This document shows, one piece after another, positions 6,893 through 15,555 of a stretch of 17,357 nucleotides of DNA (position 1 is the first letter of the stretch; each line of letters opens with the position of its first letter). A program made the position numbers and the translations under genes. The DNA comes from Moraxellaceae bacterium. Its GTDB lineage: Bacteria > Pseudomonadota > Gammaproteobacteria > Pseudomonadales > Ketobacteraceae. The stretch spans positions 11,312 through 28,668 of the forward strand of contig NVVG01000010.1 of NCBI GenBank assembly GCA_002402125.1, in the 5' to 3' direction. The notes under the pieces were generated by a model. It did not search any database, was not told where the DNA came from, and saw only the letters and a program-made list of their open reading frames with translations.

Positions 6893-8407
6893 ATGTATAC
6901 CTCCATGATTAATCAAAAACCGACATCCACTGCCAGCAAACGCACTCGCAAGACCTTTCTTGGCGGCAAATTACGCCGTTTCAGAGAAGATCTCGCCCTC
7001 ACCCAAGCGGCGATGGCCATTAGCTTAGAACTGTCTCCTAGCTATCTCAATCAGATCGAAAACAACCAGCGACCATTGACGGTGTCGGTGCTGCTCAAAC
7101 TCAGCACAACGTACAATATCGACTTGAACACCTTTTCCGAGCACGAAGATGACCGCCTAGCATCAGAGGTGCTCAATTGCTTAGATGACCCCTTATTCCA
7201 TCGTGAACGCAACCAAACCAGCAAGAGCCCTCGAGAAAGCATCGACATTAGAGATTTGCGTGACGCAGTATCCTCATCCCCGGAATTTGCCAAACATTTC
7301 TTAAGCCTTTACCGCGCCTACTCACAGACCAAACATAACTATGCTGATTTGGCCCATGAAATTGCCGGCGATGAAGCAGTAAGAGCGGTTGAGGGCCAAC
7401 AGTTTCCTTACGAAGAAGTACGGGATTTTTTCTATTACAAGAACAACTACTTTGACGATCTAGACAAAGCCGCCGAAGTCTTATTTAACAAAGAAGGATT
7501 ATCGCTCGGTGAAGGTGAGGCACAATTAGTGCAACACCTCGAACGCAGCCACGACATTCGGGTGGATTTGCTGGGCGATAACCAAGGACTACGAACCTAC
7601 AATGCCTCCCGTAGAATTCTAACCCTATCCAAACTACTCTCTCATAAACAACGGGTATTTCAGCTCGCCCATCAAATATGCTTACTGGAACAAGGGGCAT
7701 TGCTAGACAGTATCATCGCCGATGGCAATCTAAGCACTCCACAGTCAGCCGCGGTTTGCCGTGTAGGCCTTGCCAACTATTATGCGGGCGCGCTATTGAT
7801 GCCTTACGAGCAATTCTTAGAACGGGCGCAAGCGGAAAAATACGATATTGAACGCTTACAAATCCACTTCAACGTTAGCTTCGAACAAGTCTGCCACCGC
7901 TTAAGCACCCTGCAAAGACCCAATAAAAAAGGCATCCCATTTTATTTCGTCCGAGTTGACATGGCAGGAAACATTTCCAAACGCCAAAGCGCATCCGGTT
8001 TTCACTTTGCCCAAGTCGGTGGCGCCTGCCCGTTATGGAATGTGCACGAGGCCTTTGCCACACCTGGAAAAATATTGCGTCAGGTAGCAGAAATGCCCGA
8101 CGGAAAACGTTATTTTTGCTTAGCCAGAACCGTCACCCGCACCGAAGGTGGGTACTTAATGCCGCAAAAAACCTTTGCCGTTGGCCTCGGCTGTGAAATT
8201 CATCATGCACCTAATCTAGTCTACTCCGTGGGTTTTGACTTAGAAGATCGAAATGCTGCGGTACCCATTGGCGTTAGCTGTCGCGTTTGCGAGCGAACCA
8301 ATTGCCCGCAACGGGCCTTCCCTCCCATTGGAAAAGCCATCCGTATTAATGAGAATGAACGGGATTTTTTACCCTATCAGTTTATTCCAGAAACTGGCAA
8401 ACAATAG
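6893..8407 (+). CDS. ScfR/RamB/PrpR-type short-chain acyl-CoA transcriptional regulator
   Basis: 504 residues from the ATG at 6893. An upstream TTG in frame (6767) would run through the TTGCAA cluster, so I reject it; ATG 6905 is an alternative, and neither has a clear ribosome-binding site. An XRE-type helix-turn-helix occupies about 22-78 (FLGGKLRRFREDLALTQAAM, then SPSYLNQIENNQRPLT). The middle is an ImmA/IrrE-like domain that lacks the protease motif: FQLAHQICLLEQG in place of HExxH. The C-terminal domain has the family signature SCRVCERTNCPQRAFP with Cys463, Cys466 and Cys471. In mycobacterial PrpR three cysteines of this domain hold an Fe-S cluster next to a CoA pocket. Family members control propionate, acetate or other short-chain acyl-CoA metabolism. 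The divergent acyl-CoA dehydrogenase is the obvious target. Confidence 0.88.
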   Translation: MYTSMINQKPTSTASKRTRKTFLGGKLRRFREDLALTQAAMAISLELSPSYLNQIENNQRPLTVSVLLKLSTTYNIDLNTFSEHEDDRLASEVLNCLDDPLFHRERNQTSKSPRESIDIRDLRDAVSSSPEFAKHFLSLYRAYSQTKHNYADLAHEIAGDEAVRAVEGQQFPYEEVRDFFYYKNNYFDDLDKAAEVLFNKEGLSLGEGEAQLVQHLERSHDIRVDLLGDNQGLRTYNASRRILTLSKLLSHKQRVFQLAHQICLLEQGALLDSIIADGNLSTPQSAAVCRVGLANYYAGALLMPYEQFLERAQAEKYDIERLQIHFNVSFEQVCHRLSTLQRPNKKGIPFYFVRVDMAGNISKRQSASGFHFAQVGGACPLWNVHEAFATPGKILRQVAEMPDGKRYFCLARTVTRTEGGYLMPQKTFAVGLGCEIHHAPNLVYSVGFDLEDRNAAVPIGVSCRVCERTNCPQRAFPPIGKAIRINENERDFLPYQFIPETGKQ

Positions 8408-8433
8408 CCTTATCCGTCAATCCAGTTACAGAA

Positions 8434-8655
8434 CTAACGACTTAAATATTTCGCCGCCAAGGGCATCACCCCATAAGAAATTATTGGCACAATGATGCCC
8501 ACAGCCACCACCACATTTAAGAACTTACCCTCTGGCAAAAATTGACCCACAAACTCTGGAATAAAGTACACCAAGGGAACCAATGCCACAAATGTCACTA
8601 AAGCCATAAGGTGTCGATTGGGCCGTTTAGGCACAGGGCTATCCTCTTGTTTCAT
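8434..8655 (-). CDS. Small two-helix inner-membrane protein
   Basis: 73 residues from the ATG at 8655, chosen because GGAGG lies 4 bases upstream; a TTG start further up (8694) would overlap the pirin stop and has no such support. A short basic, Pro-containing N-terminus (KRPNRH) precedes two hydrophobic segments, about 16-34 and 45-67, joined by EFVGQFLPEGKF. The basic ends suggest both termini are cytoplasmic. It follows the pirin gene by 35 bp in the same direction, so the two are probably cotranscribed. The second segment with PIISYGVMPL resembles the C-terminal membrane part of some bacterial antibiotic-biosynthesis-monooxygenase-like proteins, but no function can be assigned. Confidence 0.75.
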   Translation of the reverse strand: MKQEDSPVPKRPNRHLMALVTFVALVPLVYFIPEFVGQFLPEGKFLNVVVAVGIIVPIISYGVMPLAAKYLSR

Positions 8656-8690
8656 ATTGCCTCCAATAGCGTAAAGGGTAATGGCCAGTA

Positions 8691-9380
8691 TCAATGCGGT
8701 TGGCTAATTACAATGATAGAAACATCACTCTTAGCTTGAATTGTTACGCTTTCACTTCGAACCAGATCACCATCGGTGACCGACTCCTTTTGCTCACCTT
8801 CGATAAACTGCGCCAATCCTGAGGTGACATAACTCAATTGCTCGTTTTCAAATGCAACAGAGTCACCCGCCGCTAGATTCACAATCTCAATCACCGTCTG
8901 GCTCGCAAATGTCTCTGCTTGTTGCTCATTACCCCCATAGATACGCGTCACACCGCTAGCCTGTGGCTGATACATCTTATAGGCGGCACACTCACCTTCA
9001 GTTTCTGGCAATACCCACAATTGAATCATCCGATTTTCGCTGTTATCGGGATTTACTTCGTTATGGGAAAAACCCTCTCCACCCGCTCGCTGCACCTGAA
9101 CTTCACCGGCCTTTAATTCCTGACCGTGTTCCAGCGAGCCTTTGTGGGCTACTCGGCCATCAATCATTACTGAAATCACATCAATTTCTTTGTGAGGATG
9201 CATACCGGTTTCACCCAAGGGATTAAAATTAGCATCCGCCAGATAAACAAAGTTGCCCAAGCCTTGACTGGTTTTTGGGTCTTTGTTAGCCCCAGCTATC
9301 TTACTGTCAGTAACGACGCGTACCTCACGTAACCCTGCAAAACCGCCCTTGTTTAAAGATTTTTTTGATAACACCTGCAT
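8691..9380 (-). CDS. Pirin family protein (YhhW-like cupin)
   Basis: 229 residues, a bicupin close in length to E. coli YhhW (about 230). The metal site of the N-terminal cupin is visible as ETGMHPHKEIDVIS with His61 and His63, and EGFSHNEVNP with His106 and Glu108, the same H-x-H, H-x-E pattern as YhhW, which has quercetin 2,3-dioxygenase activity in vitro. The motif GSLEHGQELKAGEVQVQRAG (81-100) is typical of pirins. The C-terminal cupin lacks metal ligands, as usual in the family. It is probably cytoplasmic. Its physiological substrate is unknown; pirins are often induced by oxidative or electrophile stress. GGAG precedes the ATG. A LysR gene is divergent at 179 bp and is the likely regulator. 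Confidence 0.92.
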   Translation of the reverse strand: MQVLSKKSLNKGGFAGLREVRVVTDSKIAGANKDPKTSQGLGNFVYLADANFNPLGETGMHPHKEIDVISVMIDGRVAHKGSLEHGQELKAGEVQVQRAGGEGFSHNEVNPDNSENRMIQLWVLPETEGECAAYKMYQPQASGVTRIYGGNEQQAETFASQTVIEIVNLAAGDSVAFENEQLSYVTSGLAQFIEGEQKESVTDGDLVRSESVTIQAKSDVSIIVISQPH

Positions 9381-9427
9381 AACCTGTCTCCAACGTTTTT
9401 CCTAAAATGTAAGATCATTCTAGGCTC

Positions 9428-9455
9428 TGGACACTGTTTGATATATAGCTATAAT
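9428..9455 (+). promoter_or_regulatory. Promoter toward the LysR gene
   Basis: TGGACA (9428-9433, five of six matches to the -35 consensus) and a perfect TATAAT (9450-9455) are 16 bp apart. Transcription would start near 9462, leaving a leader of about 98 bases that contains the 13-bp repeat array. The pirin promoter must overlap this region on the other strand, but no clear boxes were found for it. Confidence 0.5.
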
Positions 9456-9504
9456 TTAAACTCATAATATCAATTTTAACAACAATAATGGCACAGTAAA
9501 AACC

Positions 9505-9572
9505 ATGTCTGAACTACATAATGTCTGAACTACATGCCTGAACTACATGCCTGAACTATATGTCTGAACTAC
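9505..9572 (+). repeat. 13-bp tandem repeat carrying copies of the LysR start codon
   Basis: The unit ATGTCTGAACTAC occurs five times with C/T changes only: starts at 9505, 9521, 9534, 9547 and 9560. The first unit is 16 bases long, the next three 13. The last copy is the start of the LysR gene (codons 1-4 and part of 5). Since 13 is not a multiple of 3, each earlier ATG opens its own short ORF of six or seven codons (MSELHNV, MSELHA, MPELHA, MPELYV), and each ends with a TGA 2-4 bases beyond the next ATG. Confidence 0.85.
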
Positions 9573-10471
9573 ATGACCTAAATGACATGATGGTATTCGT
9601 TGCGGTGGTTGAGGCTCAAAGCTTCACCCTAGCGGCGGAGCGACTTGGCATACCCAAAGCCAATATCAGTCGCAAAGTGTCTCGCCTAGAGAAACAGCTT
9701 AATGTCAGGTTATTAGAACGCTCCACTCGCTCACAACATTTAACCGAAGCGGGGAAAATCTATTTAACCCACTGCAAACGCATCCAAAGTGAAATAGAAC
9801 TCGCGGAATCTGGCCTTTCAGAGCTATTATCAACCCCTAAGGGACTACTGCGTATCGGAGCCTCCGTCACCATTGGTCAACAGGTACTAAAATCTACCCT
9901 CTCCCGCTTTATGGCTGAATACCCAGAGATAAACTTACAACTCAATCTGGTCAATCGCCGGGTAGATTTGATTGAAGAAGGTTATGACTTAGTGATTCGG
10001 GTTGGACAACTAGAGGATTCGCAATTAATCGGGAAATATTTGGGCACCGCTAAACGGAAAATATATGCCAGCCCACAATACTTGAAAAAACAAAATCCGA
10101 TAAAAAAACCAGAAGATTTACTCCAGTGTGATTGCCTGATTATGGACACTGTTCATCAAGACTATAAATGGCTGTTAGAATCAAACAACAAAACATCTGA
10201 ATTAACCATAAGCCCTAGATTAGTCGTGCAAGATTTTTTAATCTTACAACAGACTGTCATAGATGGGTTAGGCATTGCTATCTTACCGGATTATATGTGT
10301 GACGATGCGATCCATAAAAAACAATTAGTAGAAGTATTACCCGCATGGGGAATGCCTGATATCGATATCTATGCGCTCTATCCTACGCATAAAAGTAAGA
10401 CTCCGAAACTCAGCGCCTTCTTGGAATTTATAAAAGTAGTATTTACTGAAAAATTACATCAAAAATACTGA
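9560..10471 (+). CDS. LysR-type transcriptional regulator (CrgA-like clade)
   Basis: 303 residues, the usual LysR length. The N-terminal winged helix-turn-helix (about 8-66) shows the family pattern: DLNDMMVFVAVVEAQSFTLA, LGIPKANISRKVSRLEKQL, then RLLERSTRSQHLTEAG. The effector-binding half (about 92-300) has the clade features VDLIEEGYDLVIRVG and GLGIAILPDYM. Frame analysis allows no upstream extension because TGA at 9539 closes the frame; the start at 9560 is therefore the last copy of a tandem repeat. No ribosome-binding site is visible before it; earlier repeat copies fill that place. It is divergent from the pirin gene, a common pairing in which the LysR protein controls the pirin operon. 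The gene ends 59 bp from the convergent kinase gene. Confidence 0.92.
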   Translation: MSELHDLNDMMVFVAVVEAQSFTLAAERLGIPKANISRKVSRLEKQLNVRLLERSTRSQHLTEAGKIYLTHCKRIQSEIELAESGLSELLSTPKGLLRIGASVTIGQQVLKSTLSRFMAEYPEINLQLNLVNRRVDLIEEGYDLVIRVGQLEDSQLIGKYLGTAKRKIYASPQYLKKQNPIKKPEDLLQCDCLIMDTVHQDYKWLLESNNKTSELTISPRLVVQDFLILQQTVIDGLGIAILPDYMCDDAIHKKQLVEVLPAWGMPDIDIYALYPTHKSKTPKLSAFLEFIKVVFTEKLHQKY

Positions 10472-10530
10472 TCAATGATTCTTATATGGTATCGTTAAAT
10501 CCAAGCACTCATTTCCACAGGATAACAACA

Positions 10531-13500
10531 TTAAACCGACTGATTTCTTATATCAGCCGTCTCCGGCCCACTTCCCGCTGCAAGCCATCGCCTTAAAACA
10601 CGCTCAAGCTCATCAGGTTCAACCGGTTTACTTAAGTAATCACTCATACCCTCACTTAGGCACCTCTCTTTGTCACCGGTCATCGCATTTGCTGTTAACG
10701 CTATAATCGGTATCGCCTTATATCGACGAGTCGCAGCACCAAGGCGAATATTGCGCGTTGTCTCATAACCATCCATCACCGGCATCTGGCAATCCATCAA
10801 AATCAAGGTATAGGGATTATCATCTCCTGCTTTGATTAAGGCTTTTAGTGCTTCCTTACCATCAGAAACAATGTCAACTAGCAAACCAACATCCTCTAAT
10901 ATTCCTTTTACCACTTCTTGATTTATCTGGTTATCTTCTGCCAGCAATAGTCGTGTATTAGTTGGCCAACTTGGAACCTCTGCCCCAGTCGCGGGGGGGG
11001 ATCTGTGTTCCTGCTCTGGCCTGTTATCACCCTCTATCATTAACGAAGAGGTTTTCTGTAAAACTGCAGCATCCTCAACAACAACGGCAAGTGCATCAAA
11101 CAAATCTGACGTTGTCGCAGGCTTAGGAAAATATGCACTAAAGCCTAACTGAGATAAATACGCAGCATCTCCTTGATGAACCATCGATGTCATCATGACT
11201 AATTTCATCTGGCTATAAATAGGATTTGATTTTAATTCCTCGGCGAGTTGAGCACCATCCATGCCAGGAAGATCCGCATCAATAAACACGACATCAAACA
11301 AGCGCGTGCGATTTTCGTCGCGTACATTTAACAACGATAGCACTGCCGGCCCATCGCTCAGGCCCAATGTCTTCGCTCCCCAATGCTGGAGTTGCTGACA
11401 TAATACGGATCGATTGCTAGCATTGCTATCTACCACCAGTAGCTCTAGCGCTTTCATATTAACCTGAGGTATAACCTCCCTGGACAGCTCGCTAACCTGT
11501 AGGTTTACCACAAATTCGAAACAACTCCCCCCTCCAGCAGGGGTACTGACAGTGATATCACCCCCCATTAACTCACATAATTTTCTTACGATAGACAACC
11601 CCAACCCCGTCCCGCCATATTGCCGCGTAGTAGAGGAGTCATATTGGCGAAAGGCTTCAAACATATGCTCTTGTTGGTCGGCGGGAATGCCAATACCCGT
11701 ATCCTGCACCGCACAACAAAGTACCATCGACTGCCCCTCCCTGGCCAGTAAGCTTGCACGTATCGTTATCTCTCCCACTTCAGTAAACTTAAGCGCGTTG
11801 CCCACAAGATTGGTTAATATTTGGCGAATTCGACCAGGATCCCCTTTCACCATCGAATGCTCAATCCCAATCACATCAAGAACAATCTCCAAGCCTTTTT
11901 CTTGCGATCTAACCGCCATGGCTTCAGAAAAGTCCCCCAACAAATCGCGCAAATTAAAATCTATCGCTTCTAGCTCCATCTTGCCAGAATCTATTTTTGA
12001 AAAATCGAGAATATCATTAATGATAGTAAGTAATGATTGCGCACTAGATCTAGCCATAGTGGCCTTTTTTGTTTGATCAGCTGTCATATCTGTTTTCATA
12101 AGCAACCCAAGCATACCGATTACACCGTTCATGGGTGTACGGATTTCATGACTCATGGTGGCCATAAAGTCTGATTTGTAACTGCTGGCAAGTTCGATCT
12201 CTTGAGCGTAATCTTGTAATTTTTCCTGCGCATTAAGCAGGTCTTCGTTTTGTACAATCATTTCATTTTTCTGCTTCTCTAGCAGAGCGGTCTGCAGCTC
12301 GAGATTCTTTTTTGATGCATCCATCGCGTCTCTAGTGGTTGCCAGCTGCCCAGTCATGGCATTAAACGAGGTTGCAAGCGCCCCTATTTGATCGTTACTT
12401 ACGATATTTATCTCTACCGTAAGGTCACCAGCAGCAACCCGTTCTGTAGCATCACTCAATTGCCGTAAAGAATCCAAAATTACTCTTACTAAATATGTTG
12501 CGACAACAAAGGCAATAAATACGGAGACCAAGGTACCAAACACTGTCTGAAAAAGTGTTGTGGTTGCGGCAGATTCTGCTTGTGCCGATCTTTCGCCGAT
12601 TAATTTATTTTCAATATTAATAAAGTGTTTGATATGATCTCGAATACCATCAATGATGTTTTTTCCGGTTTCATTCTCTATCAATCGAGTAACATCACGC
12701 ATTGATGAGCCCGCCAGGCTAAGCTTTCTTCGCAAAGCAATTTCTGGTTCACCTGCTTGGACATTCCATTGATCGGCTGTTTTTCTCAGTCTTTCTATCT
12801 TCGCGAGCATTTCTCCCGTGTCATAACCTGCAGAAACAAGCGCTCTAATTTCAGAAAAATGCCTTATAACACTGCGTTTCCCCCGCTCATACGGCTGTAG
12901 AAACTCATTTTTACCGGTAATAAGGTATCCTCTTTGGCCGGTTTCCATATCGACAATATCTTTTGAGAGGGCTATGATAAGGCGCTGGGCCGACTTATTT
13001 TTTGCTCTGACAAACACCTGATTAAGACCATCCTGAATATATCGAATATTGTCCAAAATGTCTTTTCCAAGCCCTCCAGCGATGACCGCTTCCAAAGTAA
13101 GAAAATTTTCTTGGCCCGCGGATATCTGTTGCCGCAACAATATTTCTGGTTCTGCAGCAGTCAACAGCCATCGATCAATCTCAGTTTCAATCGTTGCTAT
13201 CTGCTCAAGGGTAGCATCAACATTAAAAGCCTGGTCCGCAATATTAACAAGTTCTGCTAGCGACCTGCGCAAGTTTTTATTGCCTCGATGATAAGGTTCA
13301 AGAAAGGATTCATCGCCAGAAATAATAAAACCTCTCTGTCCCGTTTCTTGGTCAATCAGATTCTTTCCAATCTGCAATACTAAATTTGAACCCTTAGTGT
13401 TTCTAGCCTTGATAAAATCGCCGTTTATTTCCTCTAGCTGCAGCCTGGCCTCATCGATAATTGTCTTACCCGTTCCTTTCTTAAACACATGCTGTATGTG

Positions 13501-15228
13501 TGAAAGCGTAGACAATCTGCTTTGAATCACATGATCTGCCGCATTAATCGCTGGATCAACTTCCGACCGATACCAATTGGTAAAATTAGAGCGTAGATCG
13601 TCTATATCTTTTTTTATCCCGGTGAGATCATCCCCCGAATAAAATTTGCTGACAAAGTTTGTCAGCTGGATAAACAAAGATATGAATTCATCTCTAGATT
13701 GATTTAACGCAACCTTCTGCTCTTCTTTCCCACTAATCATAAACTGAAGAAATCGAGAATTCTGATCCTTAAAGCTTCTATCTATATCAAGAATAATGTT
13801 AACGCCATCGGGCAAATTCCAGATTATAAATCTTTGTTTTATTTTTTCTATCAGCTCACGCCTATTCCCAGTACTTTCAAAAGAAAATGCTTTTTCAACA
13901 AAATTATTCAGAACTTCTAAGGGTGAAAGTCCAGATTTGTTAATTTCTCTTCTCGTCTCAATTTCAGACCTTGCCGCTTTTTCCTGCCAATCGTCTAATA
14001 GGAATTCGATATGCTCAATTTTTTCTAGCACGTCTTGTTGGTCGTAGGCATATTTAGCGATGTCTTTTAACGAGTTTATGTTTTTGTTAAAGTCGATTAA
14101 ACCTTGCTTAAATGGGGTTAAAAATTGTTCCTCGCCGGTTATTAAAAACCCACGCTGACCTGAATCCTGGTCAACCATCGACTTAGCTATTGACAAAACA
14201 ATAATCTGCGCACTTTCATTCTCAGAATTTCGATAAATATTATTCAGATAATCGAGAGTAATTCTTAATTCATCGAGTATATTTTTACCTTTACCTCTAG
14301 CAATAATTTTTTCCATTTGATAAAATTTTTCGGCTTCGGCTTCGGCTTCGGCTTTATGAACTTGCGCTCGACGAATCTCAATCTCCGGCTGAGCAGCCTC
14401 ATTAAGCCATCTTGCGGACAAGCGTTCAGTATCCGCAATCAGCTTCTCAACCTCGTTTCTAGGCGGCGAATTAAGCATCAATGATTTTAGTTTTCCAACA
14501 TGGTATTTAAAACCTTCCTGGCCTCGATAATATGGCTCCAAAAAATCCTCATCTCCAGATATAAGAAAACCAAGCTCACCGGTTTCTTGGTCAACTATAT
14601 CCGTCAGTATTGACACCAATAAATTAGCAGCCTGTTGGTTTTCAGCCACTACAAACAGTTCATTGAGTTCACTGATCGTTATCCGAATTTCATCGAGAAT
14701 TTTCTTGCCCGTTTTATCTTGCAAAATTATTTCAATATGATCCAAACTTATGGAGTCCAATTTCACCTTTCTGCGCTCGGCTATTTCAGGTTCTGCAGCC
14801 AGCTTCAACCAATCCTTAGCTTTCCGATCGATTTCTTCAAGATTATGCACTTGTTGTGGGTCATCCTTAACCAACTCTTTTAATTTCTCGATCTCAACAT
14901 CCCATTGTTTTTCGGAAGCAACAAATGGCTCCAAAAAATTGTCCTTGCCGGTAATTAGAAACCCACGCTCTCCGCTCTCCATGTCGACAATGAGCTTTTC
15001 CAACAAATGCCCCTTAGTGATAACTTTTTGAGTATGTTGAACCCATTTTGCGGTATCAACCAAGGAGTTAGTACTAAAATAAACCACCGTTGAAACAATC
15101 ACCATCAACACAATGGGTAGTGCAAAGCCAGCAATGATCTTTGTGCTGATAGTTATATTTTGGGTAAACCGATCCACATAACGAAACAGCCCTGAATCAT
15201 TTCTTCGCCTATTATGCTCTTCCTTCAT
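10531..15228 (-). CDS. Hybrid sensor histidine kinase with six tandem CHASE3-like units
   Basis: 1565 residues, an inner-membrane sensor. Order: short basic N-terminus; membrane helix about 31-53; a periplasmic part of about 840 residues with six CHASE3-like units; membrane helix about 892-914; HAMP about 915-965; coiled coil; HisKA with the phosphorylated His1027 in MSHEIRTP; ATPase domain with the N-box NLVGNAL (1140-1146), DTGIG (1176-1180) and GGTGLGL (1205-1211); receiver 1 (about 1262-1383) with acceptor Asp1317; receiver 2 (about 1426-1548) with acceptor Asp1479 in [11 protein letters not shown]. There is no HPt domain, so a separate phosphotransfer protein is expected. Receiver 1 has VVDSN where most receivers have two adjacent acidic residues; receiver 2 has the normal AEDN. 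Ordinary CHASE3 kinases have one sensor unit. The ligand is unknown. It is divergent from a TonB receptor gene. GAGAG, 9-13 bases before the ATG, is only a weak ribosome-binding site. Confidence 0.93.
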   Translation of the reverse strand: MKEEHNRRRNDSGLFRYVDRFTQNITISTKIIAGFALPIVLMVIVSTVVYFSTNSLVDTAKWVQHTQKVITKGHLLEKLIVDMESGERGFLITGKDNFLEPFVASEKQWDVEIEKLKELVKDDPQQVHNLEEIDRKAKDWLKLAAEPEIAERRKVKLDSISLDHIEIILQDKTGKKILDEIRITISELNELFVVAENQQAANLLVSILTDIVDQETGELGFLISGDEDFLEPYYRGQEGFKYHVGKLKSLMLNSPPRNEVEKLIADTERLSARWLNEAAQPEIEIRRAQVHKAEAEAEAEKFYQMEKIIARGKGKNILDELRITLDYLNNIYRNSENESAQIIVLSIAKSMVDQDSGQRGFLITGEEQFLTPFKQGLIDFNKNINSLKDIAKYAYDQQDVLEKIEHIEFLLDDWQEKAARSEIETRREINKSGLSPLEVLNNFVEKAFSFESTGNRRELIEKIKQRFIIWNLPDGVNIILDIDRSFKDQNSRFLQFMISGKEEQKVALNQSRDEFISLFIQLTNFVSKFYSGDDLTGIKKDIDDLRSNFTNWYRSEVDPAINAADHVIQSRLSTLSHIQHVFKKGTGKTIIDEARLQLEEINGDFIKARNTKGSNLVLQIGKNLIDQETGQRGFIISGDESFLEPYHRGNKNLRRSLAELVNIADQAFNVDATLEQIATIETEIDRWLLTAAEPEILLRQQISAGQENFLTLEAVIAGGLGKDILDNIRYIQDGLNQVFVRAKNKSAQRLIIALSKDIVDMETGQRGYLITGKNEFLQPYERGKRSVIRHFSEIRALVSAGYDTGEMLAKIERLRKTADQWNVQAGEPEIALRRKLSLAGSSMRDVTRLIENETGKNIIDGIRDHIKHFINIENKLIGERSAQAESAATTTLFQTVFGTLVSVFIAFVVATYLVRVILDSLRQLSDATERVAAGDLTVEINIVSNDQIGALATSFNAMTGQLATTRDAMDASKKNLELQTALLEKQKNEMIVQNEDLLNAQEKLQDYAQEIELASSYKSDFMATMSHEIRTPMNGVIGMLGLLMKTDMTADQTKKATMARSSAQSLLTIINDILDFSKIDSGKMELEAIDFNLRDLLGDFSEAMAVRSQEKGLEIVLDVIGIEHSMVKGDPGRIRQILTNLVGNALKFTEVGEITIRASLLAREGQSMVLCCAVQDTGIGIPADQQEHMFEAFRQYDSSTTRQYGGTGLGLSIVRKLCELMGGDITVSTPAGGGSCFEFVVNLQVSELSREVIPQVNMKALELLVVDSNASNRSVLCQQLQHWGAKTLGLSDGPAVLSLLNVRDENRTRLFDVVFIDADLPGMDGAQLAEELKSNPIYSQMKLVMMTSMVHQGDAAYLSQLGFSAYFPKPATTSDLFDALAVVVEDAAVLQKTSSLMIEGDNRPEQEHRSPPATGAEVPSWPTNTRLLLAEDNQINQEVVKGILEDVGLLVDIVSDGKEALKALIKAGDDNPYTLILMDCQMPVMDGYETTRNIRLGAATRRYKAIPIIALTANAMTGDKERCLSEGMSDYLSKPVEPDELERVLRRWLAAGSGPETADIRNQSV
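10993..11000 (-). repeat. C8 homopolymer in the linker between the two receivers
   Basis: Eight consecutive G on the plus strand are C8 on the coding strand, reading TCC CCC CCC (Ser1410, Pro1411, Pro1412) in a disordered linker. A one-base slip here would remove the second receiver and leave the rest of the kinase intact. Confidence 0.7.
12559..15072 (-). repeat. Six CHASE3-like units, about 131-140 residues each
   Basis: Each unit has an ETGxRGFLITGxxxFLEPY core, at residues 83-102, 214-233, 354-373, 489-508, 627-646 and 761-780. Downstream in each is a helix with AAEPEIxxRR (near 144, 276, 415, 554, 689, 823) and, in most, a linker GKxIxDxIR (174, 314, 587, 721, 855). The fourth unit keeps only FMISGKEE of the core and lacks PEI-RR. 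DNA of the units has diverged, so the duplications are old. Confidence 0.88.
14329..14352 (-). repeat. Four-copy GCCGAA hexamer in the kinase gene
   Basis: TTCGGC is repeated four times on the plus strand and codes for the alternating Ala-Glu run at residues 293-300, in the helix that joins CHASE3 units 2 and 3. Being a multiple of three it is in frame; a copy-number change would lengthen or shorten this helix by two residues. Confidence 0.75.
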
Positions 15229-15555
15229 TAATATTAGCTCTCAAGCTATTTATAAAAACAAACCGCCTAACGCGAGCGGAGTACGTACAAGATTAAACCA
15301 TCGAATAAACTAAGTATTGACCACTATCTATCGAACTGTTGCGTATTTTAATGATATTAATAACTAACAAGCAAAACCAACAGAACCAAAGAATATAATA
15401 AAGCTCATCGAGTAATAACTTTTAGTTTGGCTCTTATTACTATTCCTACCTTCGAACACCTAACCCCTCTGTACTATTATATTAGGATAGCCTATCGACA
15501 CCTTATCATTGGCTAGAGCGCAGCTCCTATCAGCACCATTACGGAATAAAATCTG
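15229..15555. other. Divergent intergenic region, kinase / TonB receptor
   Basis: 327 bp, AT-rich, without ORFs of note. It must carry both divergent promoters. A 13-bp inverted repeat, TTAAT-GAT-ATTAA, lies at 15348-15360 near the middle. TTGACC at 15317-15322 resembles a -35 box, but no -10 follows at the right distance; TATTAT near 15474-15479, with TTCGAA 18 bp before it, is a weak alternative for the receptor gene. No operator of a known family was recognised. Confidence 0.4.

Noticed and set aside
7620..7720. Protease function for the ImmA/IrrE-like domain of the regulator
   Set aside because: The HExxH zinc motif is absent (AHQIC in its place); the domain should be structural or ligand-binding only.
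8656..8694. TTG start at 8694 for the small membrane protein
   Set aside because: It overlaps the pirin stop codon, while the ATG at 8655 has a strong GGAGG directly before it.
11552..12076. 174-codon plus-strand ORF opposite the kinase
   Set aside because: It is antisense to the conserved HisKA/ATPase coding region, and its translation resembles no protein domain I know.
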